Assembly: GCA_013426815.1 (NCBI GenBank)
Contig: JACDZH010000002.1
Coordinates: 1-52,131 of the forward strand
DNA: 52,131 nucleotides
Direction: 5' to 3'
Source: Paludibacter sp.
GTDB taxonomy: Bacteria; Bacteroidota; Bacteroidia; Bacteroidales; Paludibacteraceae
Shown: positions 26,121 through 34,614 of the stretch, in pieces
How the letters are laid out: each line of letters begins with the position of its first letter
How positions within the stretch are numbered: the stretch's first letter is position 1
Made by a program: the position numbers and the translations under genes
Notes under the pieces: model-generated
The model's database searches: none
The model's input: the letters and a program-made list of their open reading frames with translations, nothing else
Told to the model about the DNA's origin: nothing

Positions 26121-29100
26121 ATGTGGAAATTTATAAAATATGAATTAAAATACTGGCTTCATTCGCCCATGCTATGGATATTTCTCCTTGTCAACACCTT
26201 ACTTATTTTTGGGGCTATTTCCACTGATAACATTTCTATTGGGGGTGGCGTAGGTAGTGTGCATAAAAATGCTCCTTACGTTATTCAGATGTATTACGGT
26301 ATTATGTCGATAATGAGTTTACTGATGACAACAGCATTTATGAATTCAACTGCTAATCGTGACTTTCAGTATAACATGCATCAGTTTGTATTCTCTTCGC
26401 CCATTAAAAAGCGTGACTATTATTTTGGAAAATTCATAGGTGCTGTAATAATTTCAGTCATTCCGCTGCTTGGAGTAAGTTTAGGAAGTATCATTGGACC
26501 ATTTATGCCGTGGGTGGAGCCGAGTAGGTATGGTGATATAATATGGTCAGGGCATTTGCAGGGTATTATCACTTTTGCTATCCCAAATACCATTATTGTA
26601 GGTGTATTACTTTATTCGCTCGCTGTACTTTTCAGGAGTAATATAGTTTCATTTATTGGATCAATGTTAATTTTGGTATTTTATATTGTTTCATTGGGCT
26701 TTACAAAAGATATTGAAAAGGAGTGGTTGGCTAACATACTCGATCCGTTTGGTTTAAGACCCGAAAGAATATTATCGAAATATTTAACTGTTGACGAAAA
26801 GAACTTGAATGCAGTAGCTCTATCGGGTCAATTTTTATTCAATAGAGTAGTTTGGTTGAGCATCAGTTTTGTAATATTGTTTGTATCTTATCTTAAATTC
26901 TCGTTCAGTACCAAAAAAGAGAAAGTAAAAAAAGAATCGAAACAAGTAGATGAAAAAGCAAAGATATTCAATTCAAATATAGCTTATAAGCCTAATAGGG
27001 CAAATGTTTTTTCGCTTAAAGCACTTTGGTATTTAATAAAATTCGAGACCCATACAATTATCAAGAATCCCACATTTATTATCATTATTGGCATTGGATT
27101 AATAAATCTAATTACTAGTTTAACCAGTTTTACTACCAATTATGGAGCCGATCAATATCCTGTTACATATAGTGTTATAGATCAAATAAAAGGTTCGTTC
27201 TATTTATACATTATTGCGATAATTACTTTCTATCCGGGAGTATTGGTATGGAAAGACCGAGATTATAAAATGAACGAGATACAAGATGCCACACCTGTAA
27301 AATCAGGTTTGCTGTTTACATCAAAGTTAATTGCCTTGCTTGTGGTTGTAGAATTTGTCTTAATGTTGGGAATATTTGTGGGAATGATCGCTCAAACTGC
27401 TTTTGGATATACCAATTATGAAATCGATGTGTATTTTAAATCACTTCTGGTAAGCGATTTCTTCACATTTGCAACTTTAATTGTTATAGCCTTATTTTTC
27501 CAGTATATTATCAACAACCGATATGTCGCATATTTTTCATTCGTTGTATTTGTCATTTTAAATGTATTTATTTGGCAACTATTTGATATAACCTCCAATA
27601 TGCTTATATTTGGCAGTACGCCAAGTGCAATTTATTCCGATATGAATGGTTTTGGTCCTTATGTTGACGCATTAGTTTGGTTTAATATCTACTGGATATT
27701 GGCTTCCATTGTTATAGTATTTGTAATATTCTCATTTTACATTAGAGGAAAGGAATTGGGATTTAATTACCGAATGAAAAACGCGATTGAAGTGTTGAGT
27801 AGAAACAAATATTATGTGTCTGCATCCATTGTATTGTTTGCCTTATGTGCCAGTTATGTATTTTATAATACCCAAATAATCAATAAATACGATGCTGAGG
27901 ATACGCAAGAAAATAAACAAATTGCTTATGAAAAAACCTTTAAGAAATATGAAAATACAACTCAACCCCATTATTATAATCTGAATTTCAACATCGATAT
28001 ATCGCCTTACGAACGGTGTATGAGTATTCATATTGATGCTTGGGCACGAAACATTTCGAACATAGAAATTAGCGAGATACACTTTACAATGCCTCAAGTT
28101 AGCGATAGTTTAATCATAACCATTGCCGGAAGTAAAATAAAACTACGAAACAACGATTTAAAATATCGGATTTACCAGTTAGACAAGCCTTTAAAACCAA
28201 ACGATTCAATTTTAATAAGAATTGATAATTATAAGATTACCAAAGGGTTCGAAAACGAAGTAAGTTTTACCCAACTTACCCAAAATGGTACGTTTTTTAA
28301 TTCGAAAGATATTTTACCAAGTTTTGGTTACAACAAAGATTACGAGATTTCAGATAAAAACAAACGAATCAAATTTGACTTACCCAAAAGGAATCGGATG
28401 CCCAAACTTGATGAAAATAATTTTAAAGCAAGGGCGAATACTTATTTTACAAATGATGCCGACTGGGTAAATGTAACTACTACAATAAGCACATCGGCTG
28501 ATCAAATTGCGATTGCTCCAGGTTCGTTAATAAAATCGTGGAGCGAAAATGGAAAAAAATACTTCAAATACACCTTAGATCACAAGTCGTTGAATTTTTA
28601 TACATTTATTTCGGCTAAATATGAAATAGCTCGACAAAAATGGAATGGAATTGATTTGGAAGTGTATTACATAAAACAACACGATTACAATGTCCCTAAT
28701 ATGCTCAGGAGCATGCAAAAATCGTTGGAATATTACACCAAAAATTTTGGTCCATACTATCACAAACAATGCAGAATTATCGAATTTCCAAGATATTCAA
28801 ACTTTGCTCAATCATTTCCGGGAACCATGCCTTACGGCGAAGGAATAGGTTTTATTACCGATTTACGAAATGTTACAAAAGAAGATATTGACTTGGTATA
28901 TTATGTTGTGGCACACGAAATTGGACATCAATATTGGGCGCATCAGGTATGTGGTGCCGATATGCAAGGTAGCGAAATGATGAGCGAAGGATTTTCGCAA
29001 TACTCAGCTTTAATGGTAATGGAAAAGGAATATGGAAAGGATAAAATGAAGAAGTTTTTGAAATACGAAATGAATAGTTACCTTAGTGGAAGAGGCAACG

Positions 29101-29696
29101 AATTGGAGGCAGAACAGCCTTTAATGAAAGCCGAATCGCAACAATATATTCATTACGCAAAGGCAAGCGTGGTCATGTACAACCTCAAAGAAATGATAGG
29201 AGAAAACAATGTAAATGTAGCTTTGCGGTCATTAATTGACACATTCGCATATAAAGAACCACCGTATCCTACTTCAATATCTGCCGTTAAGGCTTTCAGA
29301 AAAGTTACACCCTATTCGTTGCAGTATATCATCGATGATATTTTTGAGCACATAACACTTTTCTCGAATCGAGTCATGGAAGCTAACTATAAGAAAATTG
29401 AAAAAGAATATGAAGTTACTATTAAAACCATTTCAGAGAAATTTAGAGCCGATTCGTTTGGCAAAGAAACCAACCAACCCATAGCTGACTTCATTGATAT
29501 CGGCGTATTTGCAGAGACGGAAAACGAACTGAATATGGGAAAAGTGTTGATTTTAAAACGTTTTAAGATTACCAAGAAGGAAAATACATTTACTTTTAAA
29601 ACAAAAGAATTGCCATATCAAGTTGGAATTGATCCTTATAATTATTTAATTGATCGATATCCCGAAGATAATGTAAAGAAAGTAGTAGAAGAATGA
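26121..29696 (+). CDS. ABC-2 permease fused to an M1-family metallopeptidase
   Basis: The 1191-aa protein has two blocks of six or so membrane helices (about 15-270 and 300-600), each like an ABC-2 permease, then an extracytoplasmic domain of about 590 residues. In it HEIGHQYWAH gives zinc ligands His932 and His936 with Glu933, and Glu956 (MMSEGFSQY) is the third ligand, 19 residues later. GxMEN-like substrate recognition is replaced by GTMPYGEG at about 895. This fusion is known in Bacteroidota and other phyla, annotated as ABC permease/M1 aminopeptidase. A peptide exported or sensed by the transporter could be trimmed at the membrane; no peptide precursor gene is visible nearby. Confidence 0.9.
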   Translation: MWKFIKYELKYWLHSPMLWIFLLVNTLLIFGAISTDNISIGGGVGSVHKNAPYVIQMYYGIMSIMSLLMTTAFMNSTANRDFQYNMHQFVFSSPIKKRDYYFGKFIGAVIISVIPLLGVSLGSIIGPFMPWVEPSRYGDIIWSGHLQGIITFAIPNTIIVGVLLYSLAVLFRSNIVSFIGSMLILVFYIVSLGFTKDIEKEWLANILDPFGLRPERILSKYLTVDEKNLNAVALSGQFLFNRVVWLSISFVILFVSYLKFSFSTKKEKVKKESKQVDEKAKIFNSNIAYKPNRANVFSLKALWYLIKFETHTIIKNPTFIIIIGIGLINLITSLTSFTTNYGADQYPVTYSVIDQIKGSFYLYIIAIITFYPGVLVWKDRDYKMNEIQDATPVKSGLLFTSKLIALLVVVEFVLMLGIFVGMIAQTAFGYTNYEIDVYFKSLLVSDFFTFATLIVIALFFQYIINNRYVAYFSFVVFVILNVFIWQLFDITSNMLIFGSTPSAIYSDMNGFGPYVDALVWFNIYWILASIVIVFVIFSFYIRGKELGFNYRMKNAIEVLSRNKYYVSASIVLFALCASYVFYNTQIINKYDAEDTQENKQIAYEKTFKKYENTTQPHYYNLNFNIDISPYERCMSIHIDAWARNISNIEISEIHFTMPQVSDSLIITIAGSKIKLRNNDLKYRIYQLDKPLKPNDSILIRIDNYKITKGFENEVSFTQLTQNGTFFNSKDILPSFGYNKDYEISDKNKRIKFDLPKRNRMPKLDENNFKARANTYFTNDADWVNVTTTISTSADQIAIAPGSLIKSWSENGKKYFKYTLDHKSLNFYTFISAKYEIARQKWNGIDLEVYYIKQHDYNVPNMLRSMQKSLEYYTKNFGPYYHKQCRIIEFPRYSNFAQSFPGTMPYGEGIGFITDLRNVTKEDIDLVYYVVAHEIGHQYWAHQVCGADMQGSEMMSEGFSQYSALMVMEKEYGKDKMKKFLKYEMNSYLSGRGNELEAEQPLMKAESQQYIHYAKASVVMYNLKEMIGENNVNVALRSLIDTFAYKEPPYPTSISAVKAFRKVTPYSLQYIIDDIFEHITLFSNRVMEANYKKIEKEYEVTIKTISEKFRADSFGKETNQPIADFIDIGVFAETENELNMGKVLILKRFKITKKENTFTFKTKELPYQVGIDPYNYLIDRYPEDNVKKVVEE

Positions 29697-29753
29697 TTTG
29701 ATTTTTGACTTCTAAAAAACATTTTAACTGATAATTATTGAGGAATTTAATGA

Positions 29754-29783
29754 AAATATCCATGGGGTTTCTCGTGGATATTT
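29754..29783 (+). terminator. Stem-loop after the permease/M1 gene
   Basis: AAATATCCATG (29754-29764) pairs with CGTGGATATTT (29773-29783) with one G:T pair and an 8-nt loop. It lies 58 nt after the stop codon. There is no strong U-run after it, so termination is only suggested. Confidence 0.45.
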
Positions 29784-29909
29784 ATTCATAATAACATGGT
29801 ACAATTGTAATTTTTGGAAATAATTTGGTAGAATATTTTTATATTAGTTCGTTCGTCAGCCATTTCCTCCGTTCAGTAAGTTTTTTTTCATAAAACCGTT
29901 ACAATGCTA

Positions 29910-29917
29910 TATCTTTG
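29910..29917 (+). promoter_or_regulatory. -7 element (TATCTTTG) of the amidase gene
   Basis: The octamer fits TAnnTTTG and ends 23 nt before the ATG at 29941. Confidence 0.6.
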
Positions 29918-29940
29918 AGGTCAAATTTTTCATTCGTTTT

Positions 29941-31464
29941 ATGAGAAAGAACATATTTATTATCACCATTTTAATTATAATTGTACAAATTATGTCACAG
30001 AACACAATTTTATTTTTGTCGACACAAGATTTGGCAAAAAAGATAAAAAACGTAGAACTTACTTCATACGAAGTAGTTACAGCTTTCTATTCGCAAATTG
30101 AAAAATACAACAGTATGTACAATGCTGTTATTACACTCAATAAAACTGAGGCACTCAAACGAGCTAAAGAGGCTGATGTTGCCCTTTCAAAAGGTCAGAT
30201 TTGGGGAAAATTACACGGCGTACCCATTACGATAAAAGATAATTACAAAACAAAGGGAATAAAAACCACTTCTGGATATTTGACATTAAAGGACAATATA
30301 CCGACCGAAAATGCAGAAATTGTGAAGTTGCTGTTGGCGGAAGGTGCTATCATTATTGGAAAAACGAACCTTTCGGTATTGGCTATGGACATGCAAGCCA
30401 CCAATCCCGTTTTTGGCACAACAAATAATCCGTGGGACACCACCAAAACATGTGGTGGAAGCAGCGGCGGTTGTACTACGGCATTAGCAACCGGCATGAC
30501 ACCGCTTTCGTTTGGTAACGACCTTGCAGGATCTTTGCGAATTCCGTCGGCTTATTGTGGAGTTTATGGTTTTAAACCAACATTCGGAGTTGTTTCTATT
30601 CAAGGAATTCAGACCGACCCGAAAGAAAAAGTAAATGGTTTGAAATCATTGGCAGTTGCTGGTCCTTTGGCGCGTAATATCGAAGATTTGGAATTTGCTA
30701 TGGACATTATTGCCGGAAATACTGAAAATGATAAAAGAATAATTGCATTAAACAGATGTTCAGACTCGATATATATCAAGGAGTTAACCATCGCTTGGAC
30801 CGACGAATTTGGAAGCGTAGCCGTTGATAATGAGATAAAAGAAAAGATAAAAGCGTACATTTCGAAGTTGGAAAAAGCAGGGGCAAAATGCAATAAAATT
30901 ACGCCACCGATTGATTTTAACAAAGCATGGAAAACCTGGGGTAGCTTTGTAGGTATGCAGGGAGGATACAGCACTTCAAATTTTGTAAAATGGATGGGTT
31001 TGCCATTTACAAAAGGCGTTTTGAAAGACGTACCCATGCATCAAAATATCGTAAAACCAACTTCGGTTGAGAAATATATGACGGCTGTAAATATACAGGA
31101 AACTATGATTACCGAAATGGATAATTTTCTGAGCCAGTATGATGTTTTTATTTGTCCAGTAAGTTCCACTAAAGCTTTCAATCACCACGTCCCAACCAAA
31201 AATTATGGTACTTTCAGTATTTACAACGAACCTTTGCTTGCAAACAATGAAAAAGTACACTATTATATGGCTACTCAAGGGTATACCATTCCTTTTACCC
31301 TTACCGAAAATCCGGTTTTATCTATGCCCATTTCGTTAGGTTCCGATTCATTACCCATTGGAATACAACTTATAGGCAAACGATGCTCAGACTTCAAATT
31401 ATTAAAAACAGGTATTGAATTAAATAAATACGCAGAGAAATTGATATTGCCGCTTCAGAAATAG
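29941..31464 (+). CDS. Secreted amidase-signature hydrolase
   Basis: The 507-aa protein starts with a signal peptide (IIIVQIMSQ). The amidase-signature triad is present: Lys99 (TIKDN), cis-Ser174/175 (CGGSSGG) and nucleophile Ser198 (DLAGSLRIPSAYCG). The usual GGS[IV]RxPA box here reads AGSLRIPSA, a mild variation. Length is normal for the family. An exported amidase acts on amide bonds in the periplasm or outside; substrate unknown. It is not GatA: there are no GatB/C genes, and GatA is not secreted. It has its own promoter and stands alone. Confidence 0.9.
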   Translation: MRKNIFIITILIIIVQIMSQNTILFLSTQDLAKKIKNVELTSYEVVTAFYSQIEKYNSMYNAVITLNKTEALKRAKEADVALSKGQIWGKLHGVPITIKDNYKTKGIKTTSGYLTLKDNIPTENAEIVKLLLAEGAIIIGKTNLSVLAMDMQATNPVFGTTNNPWDTTKTCGGSSGGCTTALATGMTPLSFGNDLAGSLRIPSAYCGVYGFKPTFGVVSIQGIQTDPKEKVNGLKSLAVAGPLARNIEDLEFAMDIIAGNTENDKRIIALNRCSDSIYIKELTIAWTDEFGSVAVDNEIKEKIKAYISKLEKAGAKCNKITPPIDFNKAWKTWGSFVGMQGGYSTSNFVKWMGLPFTKGVLKDVPMHQNIVKPTSVEKYMTAVNIQETMITEMDNFLSQYDVFICPVSSTKAFNHHVPTKNYGTFSIYNEPLLANNEKVHYYMATQGYTIPFTLTENPVLSMPISLGSDSLPIGIQLIGKRCSDFKLLKTGIELNKYAEKLILPLQK

Positions 31465-31484
31465 AAAATATTGAGAAATTGTAC

Positions 31485-31492
31485 TATTTTTG
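31485..31492 (+). promoter_or_regulatory. -7 element (TATTTTTG) before the small membrane protein gene
   Basis: The octamer fits TAnnTTTG, 67 nt before the ATG at 31560. No operator-like palindrome is seen at the usual upstream distance. Confidence 0.5.
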
Positions 31493-31559
31493 TATTCGAA
31501 ATCATACATTTAAACGAGAAATAACAAATAAATATTTTTAAAGTAAAAAAGTAAAATTT

Positions 31560-31943
31560 ATGAAAACACTAAAAAACACAATTCTGCCAATTGTTTTGGC
31601 AATGCTATGGATTAGTATTTCAGAATTTGGAAGGAATGAATTTCTTCTAAAGACTTATTGGACAACACATTTTGAAAATCTTGGAATTGTATTTCCATCC
31701 GAACCAATCAATGGTGCAGTTTGGGGGTTGTGGTCACTATGTTTTGCTATTGCCATTTTCATTATTGGAAAGAAATTTTCGTTGGTACAAACTACGCTGC
31801 TATCGTGGTTTGTAGGCTTTGTATTGATGTGGATTAGTTCAGGCAATTTGGGCGTACTTCCTTTTAGATTGCTATTGTATGCTGTGCCGTTAAGTTTATT
31901 CGAAGCATTTTTGGCAAGTTATATTGTAAAGAAACTGAGCTAA
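31560..31943 (+). CDS. Small membrane protein, four predicted helices
   Basis: The 127-aa protein has hydrophobic stretches at about 7-20, 55-72, 78-93 and 100-122, the last after FRLLLYAVPLSLF. I recognise no family. It is 22 nt before the GyrI-like gene, so the two are probably co-transcribed. A decayed copy of this gene lies at 37735-38035, in front of an unrelated-looking gene, which shows it has been duplicated locally. Small membrane partners of GyrI-like proteins are not an established pair, so no function is given. Confidence 0.7.
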   Translation: MKTLKNTILPIVLAMLWISISEFGRNEFLLKTYWTTHFENLGIVFPSEPINGAVWGLWSLCFAIAIFIIGKKFSLVQTTLLSWFVGFVLMWISSGNLGVLPFRLLLYAVPLSLFEAFLASYIVKKLS

Positions 31944-31965
31944 ACAGAAATATAATTTTAAAGCC

Positions 31966-32592
31966 ATGAAACACGATTGGAAAAAGAACGACAAGCAGTT
32001 TTATCTGCCTAAAAACAAACCGGAAATCGTTACAGCTCCAAAATTCAATTTCTTCACCATCGAAGGAAAGGGAAACCCGAACGATGTTTTTTTTGCAGAT
32101 TACATAGGTGTTTTATATTCATTATCTTACGCCATAAAAATGAGTCCAAAACAAGGCTTTGCACCTCAAAATTATGAAGAATATACTGTTTTTCCGCTCG
32201 AGGGCGTTTGGGATATTGATGAGGAAACAAATAAGAATTATGATGGCACATTGGATAAAAACGCATTGATTTTCAAACTCATGATGCGCCAACCGGACTT
32301 TGTTACCCCTGAATTTGCTAAGGAAGCAATTACTCGAACCATTAAGAAAAAGCCTCATCCATTATTGGAAAAAGTGAAGTTTGAAGCAATTGAAGATGGA
32401 CTTTGTGTACAAATGCTTCACGAAGGAAGTTACGATAGCGAACCAGTTAGTTTCCAAAAAATGAAGGAATTTGCAGAAGCCAATAATCTTACAAGAATAG
32501 CACAAACTCACCGCGAGATATATTTATCGGATGCACGAAAAGTGGCGGCTGAAAAATTGAAAACGGTATTACGGTTTAAAGTTGTAAAATAA
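31966..32592 (+). CDS. GyrI-like domain protein
   Basis: The 208-aa protein belongs to the stand-alone GyrI-like group (start MKHDWKKNDKQFYLPKNKPE, then APKFNFFTIEGKGNPND and the YIGVLYSLSYAIKM block). These are soluble proteins with a ligand-binding fold related to Rob and GyrI effector domains; some hydrolyse or bind hydrophobic compounds. The conserved aromatic/acidic cavity residues cannot be placed exactly from sequence. It follows the small membrane protein by 22 nt. A broken copy of its first 15 codons is at 33584. The AraC protein at 14341 carries a related domain. Confidence 0.85.
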   Translation: MKHDWKKNDKQFYLPKNKPEIVTAPKFNFFTIEGKGNPNDVFFADYIGVLYSLSYAIKMSPKQGFAPQNYEEYTVFPLEGVWDIDEETNKNYDGTLDKNALIFKLMMRQPDFVTPEFAKEAITRTIKKKPHPLLEKVKFEAIEDGLCVQMLHEGSYDSEPVSFQKMKEFAEANNLTRIAQTHREIYLSDARKVAAEKLKTVLRFKVVK

Positions 32593-32703
32593 CTAAAGCT
32601 TTTATTAATCAAGATTAGTTCTGTTTTGATTGCTACTTTATACTTTTTCATGAAGTTTATTGGTAGCTTTTTTTGATAAGCCAAATCATTAAAAAATTGG
32701 GTT

Positions 32704-32731
32704 GAAGTAGCAAAGTGAAAATTTTAAAAAA
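32704..32731 (+). pseudogene. Relic resembling the start of the 38053 gene
   Basis: The segment AAGTAGCAAAGTGAAAATTT (32706-32725) matches AAGTAGCAAAATGAAAATTT at 38043-38062, covering the leader and first codons of that gene, with GTG in place of ATG. Similarity fades after about 28 nt. It suggests a deleted copy. Confidence 0.4.
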
Positions 32732-32804
32732 AAATCAACTTAAATTGTGTAAGTCTATAGGATTTTTGAGTGTATTAATCAATCGTTTTTTAAAATGATG
32801 AATT

Positions 32805-33572
32805 ATGGAAAAAATTATAAGTATTGACAAGTCAAATATTGACAAAGAGCATATTTGTTGCGCGTTTTCTGACAAAAAATATGCTAACAGTTACGAAGCT
32901 AAAAAGAACTGGTTAAGAAAAGAATTTGACAACGGCTATGTTTTTTGCAGAATTGATGCACGTGCAAAAGTTTTTATTGAATACTGTCCTGCCGAAAAAG
33001 GCTGGGTGCCAGTTAATGCACCAAATTATTTATTGGTGAATTGCTTTTGGGTATCAGGCCAATATAAAGGAAAAGGTTATGGTAAAGAGTTATTGCGACT
33101 TGCACTCGAGGATGCTGAGAATCAAGGAAAAGACGGTTTGGTAACAGTTGTTGGCACCAGTAAGTTTCACTTTATGAGTGATACCAAATGGCTATTGAAA
33201 AACGGTTTTGAAAGCTGCGAAAAGTTGAGTTCGGGATTTAGTTTGCTCGTTAGAAAAATAAACCCGAAAGCAGAAAATCCAACATTCAAAGAAGTTGTAA
33301 AATCGGGTGAATGTGCAGACAAAAATGGATTAGTGGCTTACTACTCAAATCGCTGTCCATTTTCTGAATTTCATGTAACAACATCATTGACAGAAACAGC
33401 CGCAAAAAGAAACCTGCCTTTAACGTTAATAAAACTGGACACAATAGGAAAAGCATTATCAGCACCGACTCCTGCAACCATTTTTAGTTTGTTTTTCAAT
33501 GGAAAATTTGTAACAACAGACTTGAGCGTTTGTATGGATAGCCGATTTGATAAAGTGTTAGAAAAGAAATAA
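32805..33572 (+). CDS. GNAT acetyltransferase with YoaP-like C-terminal domain
   Basis: The 255-aa protein has a GNAT fold in residues about 20-150, with the acetyl-CoA loop QYKGKGYGKE (motif QxxGxGxG) after the VNCFWV strand. Residues about 165-255 form a YoaP-like domain (YYSNRCPFSEFHV, thioredoxin-like look with a single Cys after R, and FSLFFNGKFVTTDLS). This two-domain order is that of YoaP-family acetyltransferases. Acetyl acceptor unknown. Cys residues in NRCPF and ADKNG contexts may be functional. No promoter element is clear in the 212 bases before it. Confidence 0.85.
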   Translation: MEKIISIDKSNIDKEHICCAFSDKKYANSYEAKKNWLRKEFDNGYVFCRIDARAKVFIEYCPAEKGWVPVNAPNYLLVNCFWVSGQYKGKGYGKELLRLALEDAENQGKDGLVTVVGTSKFHFMSDTKWLLKNGFESCEKLSSGFSLLVRKINPKAENPTFKEVVKSGECADKNGLVAYYSNRCPFSEFHVTTSLTETAAKRNLPLTLIKLDTIGKALSAPTPATIFSLFFNGKFVTTDLSVCMDSRFDKVLEKK

Positions 33573-33583
33573 ATATACGAAAT

Positions 33584-33625
33584 AATGAAACACAATTGAA
33601 AAAAAAGACAAGCGAATTTTTATAT
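33584..33625 (+). pseudogene. Truncated remnant of a GyrI-like gene start
   Basis: The DNA begins ATGAAACACAATTGAAAAAA and continues to match the 31966 gene's first 42 bases with small indels, but codon five is TGA where the intact gene has TGG. Nothing of the rest of the gene remains before the LuxR-type gene. Confidence 0.5.
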
Positions 33626-33632
33626 ATTGATT

Positions 33633-33640
33633 TATATTTG
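33633..33640 (+). promoter_or_regulatory. -7 element (TATATTTG) of the LuxR-type gene
   Basis: The octamer fits TAnnTTTG and ends 22 nt before the ATG at 33663, which decides that start over 33627. Confidence 0.6.
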
Positions 33641-33662
33641 TAGCAGTAAATTTATTAAAGTT

Positions 33663-34451
33663 ATGAAAATATCAGATATTGAACAACTTGCAATTGCATT
33701 TTCAGCTGAGTTGTCGAAATATACATACCGAGCAGAAGATTTAGATTATTCAATCTTCGAAAAGCAAATACCAATACTTCAGTCGCTTGCTACCATCAGC
33801 AACAGTGGTGTGAGTATATTCGATCTCAACAAAAAAGAACATTTGTTTTATTCCCCCAATTTTGGCGTTTTGCTAGGTTACGATTTGAAAGAAATATTGG
33901 AGCGTGGGCAAGAATTTTTGGATCAAAAGATTTTCACTGATGACTATGTCAGCCTGATGAAAAATGGGATTCTATTATTTAAGCTTTTTAATCAGTTTTC
34001 GGACGACGAAAAAGCAAATTATAAGCTAATCAATGAATATAGGGTTTTGAATTCCGACAATAAGTATGTTAGGGTAATTGAACAGCATCAATCTTTGCAA
34101 ATGGATGCCCGTGGAAATATGTGGCTGATTATGAGCACCATCGACATTTCGCCCAATCAAGAAAGCAACGACGTATTTAAGAGTCAATTACTTAACTTCA
34201 GAACAGGAAAGACTATTCCAATACTCGACGATTCAAAAAACATATCTGAAGATATTTCATTGGGATTAACAAAAAGAGAAGTTCAAATTTTACAATTGGT
34301 AAAAGATGGATTTTTGAGCATGGAAATTTCCGATAAGCTTGCCATAAGCGTTCATACAGTGAACACTCACCGTCAACGATTCCTCGAAAAACTGGGTGCA
34401 AACAATTCAATAGAAGCTGTGGTTTTTGCATCTAAATTGGGTTTGATATAA
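33663..34451 (+). CDS. LuxR-type regulator with N-terminal PAS-like sensor domain
   Basis: The protein is 262 aa from the ATG at 33663. Residues about 40-170 resemble a PAS domain (SNSGVSIFDLNKKEHLFYSPNFGVLLGYDLKEI, then the RVLNSDNKYVRVIEQHQSL strand block). Residues about 195-262 are a LuxR/GerE helix-turn-helix (LTKREVQILQLVKDGFLSMEI, SVHTVNTHRQRFLEKLGA). There is no receiver domain or phosphorylatable Asp pattern, so it is probably a one-component sensor, a common type in Bacteroidota. A perfect palindrome sits in the promoter of TonB receptor 3, 80 nt downstream, and is the likely target. Signal unknown. Confidence 0.85.
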   Translation: MKISDIEQLAIAFSAELSKYTYRAEDLDYSIFEKQIPILQSLATISNSGVSIFDLNKKEHLFYSPNFGVLLGYDLKEILERGQEFLDQKIFTDDYVSLMKNGILLFKLFNQFSDDEKANYKLINEYRVLNSDNKYVRVIEQHQSLQMDARGNMWLIMSTIDISPNQESNDVFKSQLLNFRTGKTIPILDDSKNISEDISLGLTKREVQILQLVKDGFLSMEISDKLAISVHTVNTHRQRFLEKLGANNSIEAVVFASKLGLI

Positions 34452-34530
34452 GAAGATATCAGAGCAAAGAGCATAGAACAAAAGTTGTTATTGGGTTTAA
34501 GTCGAAGTTATTCCATTCCTGTGATTTAAT

Positions 34531-34577
34531 TACTGATAAATCAGTATTGTAGTAACTATGAGTTTAGAATAATTTTG
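34531..34577 (+). promoter_or_regulatory. Promoter of TonB receptor 3 with TACTGAT-N2-ATCAGTA palindrome
   Basis: The perfect seven-base inverted repeat (34531-34546, centre 34538.5) lies 38.5 bp from the end of the -7 element TAATTTTG (34570-34577), about the spacing of the Fnr-like boxes. The LuxR-type gene ends 79 nt before it. Confidence 0.6.
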
Positions 34578-34614
34578 TTCCAAAAAAAAACAAACATTTT
34601 TAAACTCAATCAAC

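Noticed and set aside
29941-31464. Amidase as GatA of the tRNA amidotransferase
   Set aside because: It has a signal peptide and no gatB or gatC neighbours.
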